Shown: in pieces, positions 35,111 through 42,688 of the stretch
Numbering within the stretch: position 1 is the stretch's first letter
Layout: each line of letters opens with the position of its first letter
DNA from: Andeanibacterium sp035497315
GTDB lineage: Bacteria; Pseudomonadota; Alphaproteobacteria; Sphingomonadales; Sphingomonadaceae
Direction: 5' to 3'
Length of the DNA stretch: 45,824 bases
Assembly (NCBI GenBank): GCA_035497315.1
Contig: DATJDU010000012.1
Location: 1 to 45,824, forward strand
Translations under genes and position numbers: made by a program
The notes under the pieces: model-generated
The model's database searches: none
Told to the model about the DNA's origin: nothing
What the model saw: only the letters and a program-made list of their open reading frames with translations

Positions 35111-36102
35111 AATTGCTCGAAGGCAAGGTGGCTGTGGTCACGGGCGCCGGGCGCGGTATCGGCCGCAGTCATGCGCTGATGCTGGCGGCCCAGGGTGCCT
35201 CTGTGCTGGTAAACGATCTGGGCAGCGCGATCACCGGCGATGGCTCCGATCCCACTCCTGCGGAGGCTGTGGCGCGCGAGATCGAGGCGCTGGGCGGGCG
35301 GGCGGCGGCCGACATTGCCGATATCTCCGACTGGGACTCCGCCAAGGCCGTGATCGACCACGCACTGGAACGGTTCGGACGGCTGGATATCCTCGTCAAC
35401 AACGCCGGGATCACCCGTTACGACTCCATCGAGGGGGAAAGCGGCGAGGGCTGGAACCGCGTGCTGGCGGTGAACCTCACCGGCACGGCGGCCATGCTCC
35501 ACTGGGCGGCGCGATATTGGGCGGAGCAGGGGGCGCAGCCGGGCAGGGCGGTGATCAACACCAGTTCGCCCGCAGGCACCAATCCGCCGCCGGGCGCGAT
35601 TTCCTATGTCGCCTCAAAGGCCGGTGTGGCGGCGCTGACCGTCGCGGCAGCCAGCGAGCTTGCCCATCTGGGCGTGCGGGTCAACGCGCTGGCGCCGATG
35701 GCCCGCAGCCGCATGACCGATGCCGTGCCCAAGCTGGACGAGATCATGCGCGTGCCAGAAGGGTTTGACCGGATGGCGCCGCAGAACGTCTCCAACCTGA
35801 TGCTCTATCTCGCCTCGCCGGATTGCCGTTTCACCGGTCGCATCTTCGGCGTGGATGGCGACGATATCTACCTGTTCGAGGGAATGAGCGCGGAAAATCG
35901 CGTCTCGAACGGCGGCCAGCCCTGGGAGCATCCCGCACTGGCCGCTGCGCTGGAACAGATGCCACAGCAGGACATGGCCTATATGATCGCGCCCTCGCTC
36001 CACCTGCGCGCGGGTTCGCCGCGGCAGGAGGTGCTGGATGGGCTGGACAGGATCGCCCGCGGCGAGCCGGTGGATCGCTTCTGGAAGCCGATCGCGGGCT
36101 GA
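35107..36102 (+). CDS. Short-chain dehydrogenase/reductase with C-terminal extension
   Basis: A 331-residue SDR. The Rossmann motif is VTGAGRGIGRSHAL (residues 12-25), NNAG is followed by the catalytic pattern (INTSSPAG with Ser, YVASKAG with Tyr and Lys), and ALAPMARSRMTD is the post-catalytic loop. After the usual ~250-residue core comes an 80-residue tail with PWEHPALAAALEQMP and GEPVDRFWKPIAG. This extended type resembles SDRs related to the (3R)-hydroxyacyl dehydrogenase part of multifunctional enzymes. It is the last gene of the ALDH operon and overlaps the GMC stop by 4 bp. It would oxidise or reduce a hydroxy/keto intermediate. Confidence 0.94.
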   Translation: MKLLEGKVAVVTGAGRGIGRSHALMLAAQGASVLVNDLGSAITGDGSDPTPAEAVAREIEALGGRAAADIADISDWDSAKAVIDHALERFGRLDILVNNAGITRYDSIEGESGEGWNRVLAVNLTGTAAMLHWAARYWAEQGAQPGRAVINTSSPAGTNPPPGAISYVASKAGVAALTVAAASELAHLGVRVNALAPMARSRMTDAVPKLDEIMRVPEGFDRMAPQNVSNLMLYLASPDCRFTGRIFGVDGDDIYLFEGMSAENRVSNGGQPWEHPALAAALEQMPQQDMAYMIAPSLHLRAGSPRQEVLDGLDRIARGEPVDRFWKPIAG

Positions 36103-36107
36103 CGCGG

Positions 36108-36722
36108 TTATTTCGCGATGGCGCGCTGATAGGCCGGGCGGGCTTTCAGCCGCTCGACATAGGCGACTACCTTGTCGGACAGCATTTCGCCCATGCCCAG
36201 CATCTGCGCAATCATCAGCGGATAACCGACGGAAATGTCGGCGATGGTGAACTTCTCGCCCATGATCCACTCACGCCCGTCTTCCATGCGCGCATCCAGC
36301 AGGGCGAGCCGGCGGCCGAAGGCTGCCTTGAGATCGCGCACGCTGAAATTGTCCTTCTGATCGTCCGGAGCAAGTTTCACGGTGCGAAAGATCACCGAAA
36401 CGGCGGACGTCAGGCTCGCCTCGCCATAGTGAAGGAACTGGAGATGCGCCGCATAATCGGCGGGGTTCGGGTTGGGGCCAACCGTGAATTCCATCGCCTG
36501 CGGCAGGCGGCGGCCGGTGATATATTGCAGGATCGCAAGGGATTCTCCCATGCGGATGCCATCATCGTCGATCGCCGGGACAGTACCGGCGGGGTTGATC
36601 TCCAGATATTCTGGCGGCAACGGGAAGCCCAGCTTTTCAATGCGGTAATCCTCGCCCAGCTCTTCCATAAGCCAGAGTACGCGCAGCGAACGAGTGTGGG
36701 GGACGTGATAAACAGTGATCAT
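36108..36722 (-). CDS. Glutathione S-transferase
   Basis: A 204-residue GST. The N-terminal thioredoxin-fold domain has VYHVPHTRSLRVLWLMEELG with a Ser near residue 12 as possible glutathione-activating residue, NPAGTVPAIDDDG (cis-Pro) and GESLAILQYI. The helical C-terminal domain includes EDGREWIMGEKFTIADISVG, the GST motif (FTIADI). Bacterial GSTs detoxify electrophiles or act in catabolic steps such as ether cleavage of lignin dimers. The gene is convergent with the SDR (5-bp gap) and faces away from the MarR gene. Confidence 0.93.
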   Translation of the reverse strand: MITVYHVPHTRSLRVLWLMEELGEDYRIEKLGFPLPPEYLEINPAGTVPAIDDDGIRMGESLAILQYITGRRLPQAMEFTVGPNPNPADYAAHLQFLHYGEASLTSAVSVIFRTVKLAPDDQKDNFSVRDLKAAFGRRLALLDARMEDGREWIMGEKFTIADISVGYPLMIAQMLGMGEMLSDKVVAYVERLKARPAYQRAIAK

Positions 36723-36884
36723 TGTCGGGCCTCTCCTGCAGTCGATTGCGCTCTATCGCCGTAGGGTGGGTAATGGCAATCCATGTGCGGTAGGGACTTC
36801 CATCGACCGGCTGGAGGCGTATGGGCAGGGGGCGCGCGATTGGCGCGTGGTATCTGTTGGCCGAGTGGCCGGATTGCGCAAGTG

Positions 36885-37400
36885 ATGGCGTCAGAAGACG
36901 GAACGAAAACCAGGCGGAAGCCGAAGAGCAGCTTCGCGCTCTATCGCGAAGGCAGGTCGACGCCGGAAATCCGCATGACCGTGCTGATGGTGCTCGCCAC
37001 GCGCCGCTGGCGGTCCTTGATGGATGATCGGCTGCGCCCGATCGAGCAAAGTTCTGCCCGGATGGAGGCCATGGCCGCGATCCTCAATTCCCCGCCGCTC
37101 AGCCCGCAGGTGGAAATCGCGCGGAGGCTGCGCATCGAGGGGCCTACCCTGACCCGGATGCTGGATTCGCTTGAGCGGGACGGTCAGGTGGAACGTCTGC
37201 CCGATCCCAATGATCGGCGGACCAATCAGCTTCGGCTGACTGATGAAGGCGAGGCCGAACTGGCAAAGATCTTCGAGATTTCCGACACCATGCGAGCGCG
37301 CCTGCTGGACGGTTTTTCAGACGAGCAAATCCTGCAGGTGAATGCGTTCCTTGAAGAATTGCTCGCCCGGCTGGATGCTGGCCTGCCCGGGGCTGATTGA
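36885..37400 (+). CDS. MarR-family transcriptional regulator
   Basis: A 171-residue winged-helix regulator. LSPQVEIARRLRIEGPTLTR (recognition HTH) is followed by MLDSLERDGQVERLPDPNDRR with the DR wing motif and TNQLRLTDEGEAELAKI, a textbook MarR signature. The N-terminus (MASEDGTKTRRKPKSSF) is basic. I take ATG at 36885; there is no strong ribosome-binding site, and GTG at 36882 is possible. It is divergent from the GST gene, so it may repress that gene in response to a phenolic or electrophile. Confidence 0.9.
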   Translation: MASEDGTKTRRKPKSSFALYREGRSTPEIRMTVLMVLATRRWRSLMDDRLRPIEQSSARMEAMAAILNSPPLSPQVEIARRLRIEGPTLTRMLDSLERDGQVERLPDPNDRRTNQLRLTDEGEAELAKIFEISDTMRARLLDGFSDEQILQVNAFLEELLARLDAGLPGAD

Positions 37401-37410
37401 GCTACGCTGC

Positions 37411-37848
37411 CTAGGCCGGTGGCCTGTAGAAGCTAAGCCTGACGGAGGCCGCGCTTCGACTGGCTTCGCCATGATATACGGCTTCGATGTTATTGCCGTC
37501 CGGATCGAGCAGGAATGCCGCGTAATAACCTGGATGGTATTTGGTTCGCTCTCCGGGTGCACCATTATCCTTGCCGCCTGCTTTAAGGCCGGCAGCGTAG
37601 AAATCATCGACCGTTTGGCGGTCGGCAGCCTGGAAAGCGATATGATGGCGGCCGGTCAGGACACCGGCCGCTTCCGGATCGTCGGGCCTGGAGACGAACA
37701 ATTCATCGGCCCAGAAATGATCAGGAGAATTGCTTTCCACGGGCACGTTCAACACTTTGAAGACCGCCTCATAAAAGCGGCGGCTCGCTTCCAGGTCGGC
37801 AACCACCAGTTGAATATGATCGATCAGTCGCCCGCGATGCAGTTCCAT
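37411..37848 (-). CDS. VOC (glyoxalase/bleomycin-resistance/dioxygenase) family protein
   Basis: A 145-residue VOC metalloprotein fold: IDHIQLVVADLEASRRFYEA (first betaalphabetabetabeta unit) and GRHHIAFQAADRQTVDDFYA with YYAAFLLDPDGNNIEAVYHG (second unit). His10, the His of RHHIAF and the Glu of NNIEAVY are in the positions of metal ligands, so it could be catalytic. VOC proteins include lyases, extradiol dioxygenases and fosfomycin-resistance enzymes; the activity is not assignable. It is convergent with MarR, whose stop is 10 bp away. Confidence 0.9.
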   Translation of the reverse strand: MELHRGRLIDHIQLVVADLEASRRFYEAVFKVLNVPVESNSPDHFWADELFVSRPDDPEAAGVLTGRHHIAFQAADRQTVDDFYAAGLKAGGKDNGAPGERTKYHPGYYAAFLLDPDGNNIEAVYHGEASRSAASVRLSFYRPPA

Positions 37849-37934
37849 CAGCGCTCTCCTCCGATATCTATCGTTGCAACACGGCGGCCCCCGATCGGTT
37901 TCGGAAATCTGGCGATGGCGAGTTTGTCCACGAC

Positions 37935-40310
37935 CTAGTTGGCCGCCTTTGATGCGGACAGGAGCTGCGAAAGATAGCCCTTGGTCTGGTTCGCCTGAGC
38001 GATGAGCTGGTCAGCCTCTGCCCTCGACCGCGCACCGCGCATCGAGTTGGAGAGCGAGTCGAGATAGCTCTCGTAATCGCGCGCCGTTGCGGCATTGGCC
38101 TGCCGGACGCGATATCCTTCTTTCTGTTCCGGGGTCGCGTTCGCACCTGGCTTGTTGCGGTCGGCAAGGCGGATTACCTGTTTGGATATATCCTTCGCGC
38201 CGTCGACAGCCGATTTGAGCTGGCGCTTCTGGCCATCGTTTGCCGGTTCGTACCGGCCTGTTATCCGGGCCGTCTCGGTGATGGATGCGGCACTTTCGGA
38301 ACTGCCTGCCGAGGAAGACGTGGCTGAAGTCGCCGCAGTCTGGCCGGTGCTCGAGGCAGAAGCGGAAGCTTGCCCTTCACCAGCGTCCTTGGTGCGATAG
38401 GCGCGGGCAATTGCTGCATTGTAGGCACCATTGTGGGCGAGGGCCTGACGCGCGAAAGTGAGCGATTGGGCGGTGTCCGGCGCCTTTGCAGCACTCGCGG
38501 CAGAGGCGCGGATATTGCCGAGCGCCCCGCGAATTTGCGTCGCCAGCTTTTGCCGCTCGGCCGTGGCGCCGGCAGCAGCGGCCGGATTGCGCGGATCGGC
38601 CCAGGGCTGATCGGCTGCGAGCCGCCGGGCTCGCCCATCGGCATCGCTCGCCAGGGCGGCGGCGAACTGACCGGCCGCCGTACGGGCGATCTTGCCCATT
38701 TCCTCGTCTTTCGCCTTCGCTTCGGCAGCCTTGGAGGGATCGGCGGTGAGCGCCTTCCATTCGGCTTCAAGGGTGGCCAGCTGCGGGCCGGCATCGGTCA
38801 AGCGCTTGAGCGCGGCAGCCGGCGCGCGCAGGCGGCGCGCCTCGTCGGCCAGCCCCTGGAGTGCCTGGGCCACACCGCCGGCTTCCTCGATATTGACCGT
38901 TTCGACGGCCTCGACCGTCTCCCCGTCCTGTCCGGCGCCATCATCGGCCAGCAGCGCGTCGTCCGTTCCGCCTTTGGAACTGGCGTTGCTGGAGAAATAC
39001 CAGCCTCCGCCTACTGCTGCGACCAGCGCCAGCGCGGCGCCGCCTGCAACCATCGGGCTGAGCTTCCTGGCCGGGGCGCCAGCTGATGCGGGCTTGGCAG
39101 GCTGTCTGGGCGGCGTGGCGGCTGCATTGGCCCCGGCTGCGGGTTTGGGCTGTTCAGCCTTGCTGTCGCTGGCACTGGCGCTGGATTGTGGGGGAGGGGG
39201 AACCTCGTCCGTCTTGCGCCCGGTGCTTGTATCCTGGCCTGCGCGCTTGAACTTCGCTTCCCTGGGATCGTCGGGAACGCCGATGTCGACCTGTTCCACC
39301 TTGGCGATGCCTTCGGCCGGAGGGTTCACCGGCACCAGTTCCTGGGGCTCGGAGACGAAGCCCGAGACGCGGGTGGCGTCCTCATCCTCGGCATCCGGTT
39401 CCGGCGCGGGCAGGGGGCCATCGTCCTCCCTGTCGAACAGTTCCAGCCATTGAGAGATCGATTGCGGCCGCTCGCCCGGCTTGATCGTCATCGCCGCGTC
39501 GACGGCCCGCAGGAACTTCCGGCTGTAGCCCGGCCAGTCGCCATCCGCGAGCGGCTTGCCCAGCCCGCCATGCATCCGTTCCAGCACTTCGGGCGGCTTT
39601 TCGCCGGTGATGCATTCATAAAGCACCACGCCCAGCGCATAGACGTCGGTCCACGGGCCCTGATCGTAGGTTTTCACATATTGTTCGATCGCGGCATAAG
39701 GCGGCGTGTGGAAGGTGACCTTGGTGCTGGTCGCTTCCCCGGATTCGAAGCGGGCGGAGCCGAAATCGATCAGCACCGGGCGCCCATCGTCATTCACCAG
39801 GATGTTCGGCGGCTTGATGTCGCGATGGAGCACGCCCACGCGGTGCGCCCGTTCCAGCCCTTCGGCAATCGGGCGGATCAGTGCGGTCAGGCTCTGTTCG
39901 TTGAAGCTGGTCCCCTGCTTGAGCAGCCTGGAAAGGGAAACTCCATCCTCGAAATCCATCACCATGTAAGCGGTGCCGTGAATTTCGAACAGGCTGCGCA
40001 CGCTCACGATATTGGGGTGGCGCGTGGGGGTGGAGAGATTCCACAGGAGCTTGGCTTCTTCGACGAATTTCTTGAGGCCGAGGGCGTGGACCTCTTCCGC
40101 ATCGGAATCGATGGGGACGACGGTAGCATCCTCATCCCGCTCGCTGATCGAGCTGGGGAAGTATTCCTTGATCGCAACAAGCTCGTCGAAATAAATCCCG
40201 CGCCCCTTGTAGACGATCCCGAAGCCGCCCACACCGAGCACTTGCTCAAGCCGCCACTCGCGCAATATCGTGCCAGCCGGCAGTGCCTTGTTGCTATAGG
40301 CCTTGCTCAT
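37935..40310 (-). CDS. Membrane-anchored Ser/Thr protein kinase
   Basis: A 791-residue PknB-type kinase. The start is ATG at 40310 with AGGAAG upstream. Kinase domain at about residues 18-300: Gly-rich loop LGVGGFGIVYKG, VAIKEY (Lys48), catalytic loop HRDIKPPNILV (Asp164, Asn169), IDFGSAR (DFG Asp182) and the TPPYAAIEQY activation-lip end. All catalytic residues are present, so it should be active. A Pro/Ala-rich acidic linker (about 305-415) leads to one membrane segment (about 417-440, PMVAGGAALALVAAVGGGWY). The remaining 350 residues are an Ala-rich, helical, probably extracytoplasmic domain without recognised fold, ending in LIAQANQTKGYLSQLLSASK. It is divergent from the PP2C phosphatase gene, 100 bp apart, and close to a TIR-FHA gene whose FHA domain could bind its phosphothreonine products. 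Confidence 0.95.
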   Translation of the reverse strand: MSKAYSNKALPAGTILREWRLEQVLGVGGFGIVYKGRGIYFDELVAIKEYFPSSISERDEDATVVPIDSDAEEVHALGLKKFVEEAKLLWNLSTPTRHPNIVSVRSLFEIHGTAYMVMDFEDGVSLSRLLKQGTSFNEQSLTALIRPIAEGLERAHRVGVLHRDIKPPNILVNDDGRPVLIDFGSARFESGEATSTKVTFHTPPYAAIEQYVKTYDQGPWTDVYALGVVLYECITGEKPPEVLERMHGGLGKPLADGDWPGYSRKFLRAVDAAMTIKPGERPQSISQWLELFDREDDGPLPAPEPDAEDEDATRVSGFVSEPQELVPVNPPAEGIAKVEQVDIGVPDDPREAKFKRAGQDTSTGRKTDEVPPPPQSSASASDSKAEQPKPAAGANAAATPPRQPAKPASAGAPARKLSPMVAGGAALALVAAVGGGWYFSSNASSKGGTDDALLADDGAGQDGETVEAVETVNIEEAGGVAQALQGLADEARRLRAPAAALKRLTDAGPQLATLEAEWKALTADPSKAAEAKAKDEEMGKIARTAAGQFAAALASDADGRARRLAADQPWADPRNPAAAAGATAERQKLATQIRGALGNIRASAASAAKAPDTAQSLTFARQALAHNGAYNAAIARAYRTKDAGEGQASASASSTGQTAATSATSSSAGSSESAASITETARITGRYEPANDGQKRQLKSAVDGAKDISKQVIRLADRNKPGANATPEQKEGYRVRQANAATARDYESYLDSLSNSMRGARSRAEADQLIAQANQTKGYLSQLLSASKAAN

Positions 40311-40333
40311 TGGTGACTTCCTGTGTTCTAAAT

Positions 40334-40357
40334 GTTGCGCTGCAACGGAAAGTTGCA
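40334..40357. promoter_or_regulatory. Overlapping palindromes between kinase and phosphatase genes
   Basis: GTTGC-GCT-GCAAC (40334-40346) and TGCAAC-GGAAA-GTTGCA (40341-40357) share the central TGCAAC half-site, so three half-sites sit within 24 bp. This is in the 100-bp divergent promoter region of the kinase and PP2C genes and is a good candidate for a shared operator. Confidence 0.4.
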
Positions 40358-40410
40358 CGATCCCTGGCAAATATCCAGCCTTTAGGCAGGGCGTGTGTAA
40401 GGATTAGGTA

Positions 40411-41139
40411 ATGGGTTTCGAATGCGTCCTGCGAACCCATGTCGGCCTGCGCCGAAAACTGAACGAGGATGCGCTCGTCAGCCTGCCCGAAAGGGGCCTG
40501 TGGGCCGTCGCCGACGGGATGGGCGGGCATGATGCGGGCGAAGTCGCCAGCGCCAAGGTGGTGGAGGTTCTCTCCGCCCTGCCAGTCCCGGCCCAGCCAT
40601 CCCATGCGGACCCCGATCTGCAGGCCCGGCAGGCCGTGGAGGCGCTCAAGGGTGCGAATGATGCGCTGATCGATCTGGGCCATCAGGGCCCGGAACAGCG
40701 CACGATCGGCAGCACGGTGGTGGGGCTGGCTATCGGTAATGGCCAGTATCGCTGCTTCTGGGCGGGCGACAGCCGCGCCTATCGCTATCGTGACGGTGCA
40801 ATCGTGCAGATCACGCGCGATCACAGCCTGGTTCAGGATCTGGTCGCCGCCGGGATGCTCGATCCCAACGATGCCGAAAAGCATCCCAATGCCAACGTCA
40901 TCACCCGGGCCGTGGGCGCGGCGGAAGAACTTCATATCGAAACCAAGGGGGGAGTGGCCTTCCCCGGCGACATCTTCCTGCTCGCCAGCGATGGCCTGAC
41001 GCGGATGGTCACGCAGGTGGAAATCCTCGCTGCGCTCTATTCCAAGCCTCTGGAACAAGCCGTTGATTCATTGCTGGAAATGGTCCTCGCGCGCGGGGCG
41101 CCCGACAATGTCACCATGGTGATCGTGCGGGTGACGTGA
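40411..41139 (+). CDS. PP2C-family Ser/Thr protein phosphatase
   Basis: A 242-residue PPM/PP2C phosphatase, the expected counterpart of the kinase. Motifs in order: VGLRRKLNEDAL, WAVADGMGGHDAGEVAS (metal-binding Asp), IGSTVVGLAI, CFWAGDSRAYRYRDG, LASDGLTRMV and GAPDNVTMVIVRV. All metal-ligand Asp positions are present. It is cytoplasmic (no signal or membrane segment). Such compact PppA/Stp-like phosphatases pair with PknB-like kinases and with FHA proteins. The next gene on the same strand, after 200 bp, is the TIR-FHA gene. Confidence 0.96.
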   Translation: MGFECVLRTHVGLRRKLNEDALVSLPERGLWAVADGMGGHDAGEVASAKVVEVLSALPVPAQPSHADPDLQARQAVEALKGANDALIDLGHQGPEQRTIGSTVVGLAIGNGQYRCFWAGDSRAYRYRDGAIVQITRDHSLVQDLVAAGMLDPNDAEKHPNANVITRAVGAAEELHIETKGGVAFPGDIFLLASDGLTRMVTQVEILAALYSKPLEQAVDSLLEMVLARGAPDNVTMVIVRVT

Positions 41140-41144
41140 TTTAT

Positions 41145-41217
41145 ATTCGCTTTGATCGACATGCGGGAGCCCGGTGAATTTCTGCGTTGTCTGGACGAAT
41201 TAAGCGAATGTTTTTTT
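41145..41217 (+). terminator. Possible structured terminator after PP2C gene
   Basis: ATTCGCTT (41145-41152) pairs with AAGCGAAT (41202-41209), which is directly followed by GTTTTTTT (to 41217). The 49-base loop contains further short pairing (GACA/TGTC). The run of seven T makes this a plausible but unusually long-looped terminator, or an RNA element ahead of the TIR-FHA gene. GCGAAT occurs again at 41224-41229. Confidence 0.35.
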
Positions 41218-41339
41218 GCGCTTGCGAATAGAAGGCCTTGAGATATCTTTCGCATCCAATCGCACCAGCCTCTCAGGGGGGAGTCGGGTGCGTTTCAAGA
41301 ACAGATAGCCGTCGCTCCGTTTGATCCTTCGAGCGGTGA

Positions 41340-42404
41340 ATGGCGTCTGGGGGAATTGCACGGAAGACAAATTGCTTAACCGCCCAGCCGGCGGGATCGT
41401 TTTACTGGAGTGTCGAGTTGCACGGACAGGATATCTTCATTTCCTATGCCCGGGACGACCAGGATATAGCGCATATTTTCGCCGAAGCCTTTGCGCATGA
41501 AGGCTTTTCGGTCTGGTGGGATGCTGCCCTTCATTCGGGCGAAACTTTCGACGAAGTGATCGAACAGGAACTGCGCGCCGCCAAGGCGGTGGTGGTGCTC
41601 TGGTCGCCGCGCTCGGTCATTTCGCGCTGGGTGCGAGCCGAGGCCACGCTGGCGGACCGCAATCGCACCTTTGCCCCCGCGATTATCGAGCCTTGCAACC
41701 GCCCGATCATCTTCGAACTGACGCACACAGCGGACCTGTCGCACTGGACGGGCGATGTCTCGGATGCGCATTGGAAGAATTTCGTTAAGGATGTGCGCCG
41801 CATGGTTGCGACCGGTCGGGACGCCGATGCGGCCGCCGGCCTTCCGCCACCTCCGCCGCCGCAACCGGTCGCCACGCGCCCTTCACCGGCATCGCGCCCC
41901 GCCGCGCCCGCTTCCGCAGGCGATCTGATTGCGAATGGGAAGGTGGACAATCTCCTATCCGCAGTCGCGGCCCTGCAGGAAGCGATCATGAAGCAGGGCG
42001 GCACTCAGGCCGCTGCCGCTCTGGACGAGCCGGATGAATATGAGGCGACCCAGTTCTATACCCAGTCCGACGAGTTCGGCCTGATGGGCAGCGACGAATT
42101 GCATTGTCTGGAAGTCTCGCTGGGGGACGAGGCACCCAAGCGCTACATCGTGGGGCCGCTGGGTATCAAGATCGGCCGCGTTGCCCCGGCGGATGTGGTG
42201 CTGGCGGATGCCAAGGTTTCGCGATCGCATTGCACAGTGGAACTGAAGGACAACGATCTATTCGTGTCAGACCTCAATTCCACTAATGGGACTTTCGTGG
42301 ACGGTCAGCGGGTGATGGGCGCGGCGGTCTTGCCGGTGGGCTCGGTGCTGACCGTGGGGCACTTCTCGCTGGTCCATGAAGTGCGGACGCGGGCGGAAGT
42401 CTGA
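41340..42404 (+). CDS. TIR domain-FHA domain fusion protein
   Basis: A protein of up to 354 residues. TIR domain at about 31-155: DIFISYARDDQDIAHIFAEA, FSVWWDAALHSGETFDEVIE, AKAVVVLWSPRSVISRWVRA; Glu101 (VRAEA) is at the place of the NADase glutamate of active TIR domains. A Pro-rich linker (165-195) and a short helix follow. Then comes an acidic patch with DEYEATQFYTQSDE (232-245), and a C-terminal FHA domain (about 262-345) with GR at 279-280, SRSH (294-297) and NSTNGTFVDG (313-322), the phosphothreonine-binding signature. Start: ATG at 41340 or TTG at 41418, which has GGAG eight bases before it and begins right at the TIR domain; the latter may be the true one. No membrane segment. Its neighbours are a Ser/Thr kinase, PP2C and a SLOG protein. 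Confidence 0.93.
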   Translation: MASGGIARKTNCLTAQPAGSFYWSVELHGQDIFISYARDDQDIAHIFAEAFAHEGFSVWWDAALHSGETFDEVIEQELRAAKAVVVLWSPRSVISRWVRAEATLADRNRTFAPAIIEPCNRPIIFELTHTADLSHWTGDVSDAHWKNFVKDVRRMVATGRDADAAAGLPPPPPPQPVATRPSPASRPAAPASAGDLIANGKVDNLLSAVAALQEAIMKQGGTQAAAALDEPDEYEATQFYTQSDEFGLMGSDELHCLEVSLGDEAPKRYIVGPLGIKIGRVAPADVVLADAKVSRSHCTVELKDNDLFVSDLNSTNGTFVDGQRVMGAAVLPVGSVLTVGHFSLVHEVRTRAEV

Positions 42405-42416
42405 CCGGCCCGTTTA

Positions 42417-42450
42417 GGGGGCTGACCTAAAACACTTTCCTACAGCCCCC
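42417..42450. terminator. Hairpin between convergent TIR-FHA and SLOG genes
   Basis: GGGGGCTG (42417-42424) pairs perfectly with CAGCCCCC (42443-42450), loop of 18 bases, 12 bp after the TIR-FHA stop. No T-run follows, so a classic intrinsic terminator is not certain. The rest of the 284-bp gap up to 42688 shows no convincing gene. Confidence 0.35.
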
Positions 42451-42688
42451 CCAATGGGGTTTACCCTGCGCGATGGACCACCTTGCATCCGCCCTGCCTT
42501 GCGCATTCTCCACCCCGATCGGCCCGGTGTTCCGCATGGCGCGGGATCTGCACGAAAACCCGAAATGGAAGGTGACACTTCGCACCGCGCGCAGGGCCGA
42601 AAAACGGCTGAAATCTGCGCCGGAAGGGCGTGATATGCATTGCGCGAAAATGCGTGTTTTCATGCCGGGAAAGGTGACAGGGCTGCCT

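Noticed and set aside
30592..36102. Polyethylene-glycol (peg) operon
   Set aside because: GMC, ALDH and AraC genes are shared in type, but a receptor and acyl-CoA ligase are missing from the operon and DUF3237, NTF2 and SDR genes are extra.
36085..36120. ATCGCG/CGCGAT inverted repeat at the SDR/GST junction
   Set aside because: Only 6 bp with a long spacer, overlapping both coding ends; no T-run, so not annotated as terminator.
37935..42404. Type VI secretion post-translational module (PpkA/PppA/Fha)
   Set aside because: Kinase, PP2C and FHA fit in name, but no Tss, Hcp, VgrG or ClpV gene is in the window and the FHA protein carries a TIR domain.
42427..42663. Short minus-strand frame between the TIR-FHA and SLOG genes
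   Set aside because: No ribosome-binding site, no recognisable protein pattern, and it runs into the hairpin at 42417-42450.
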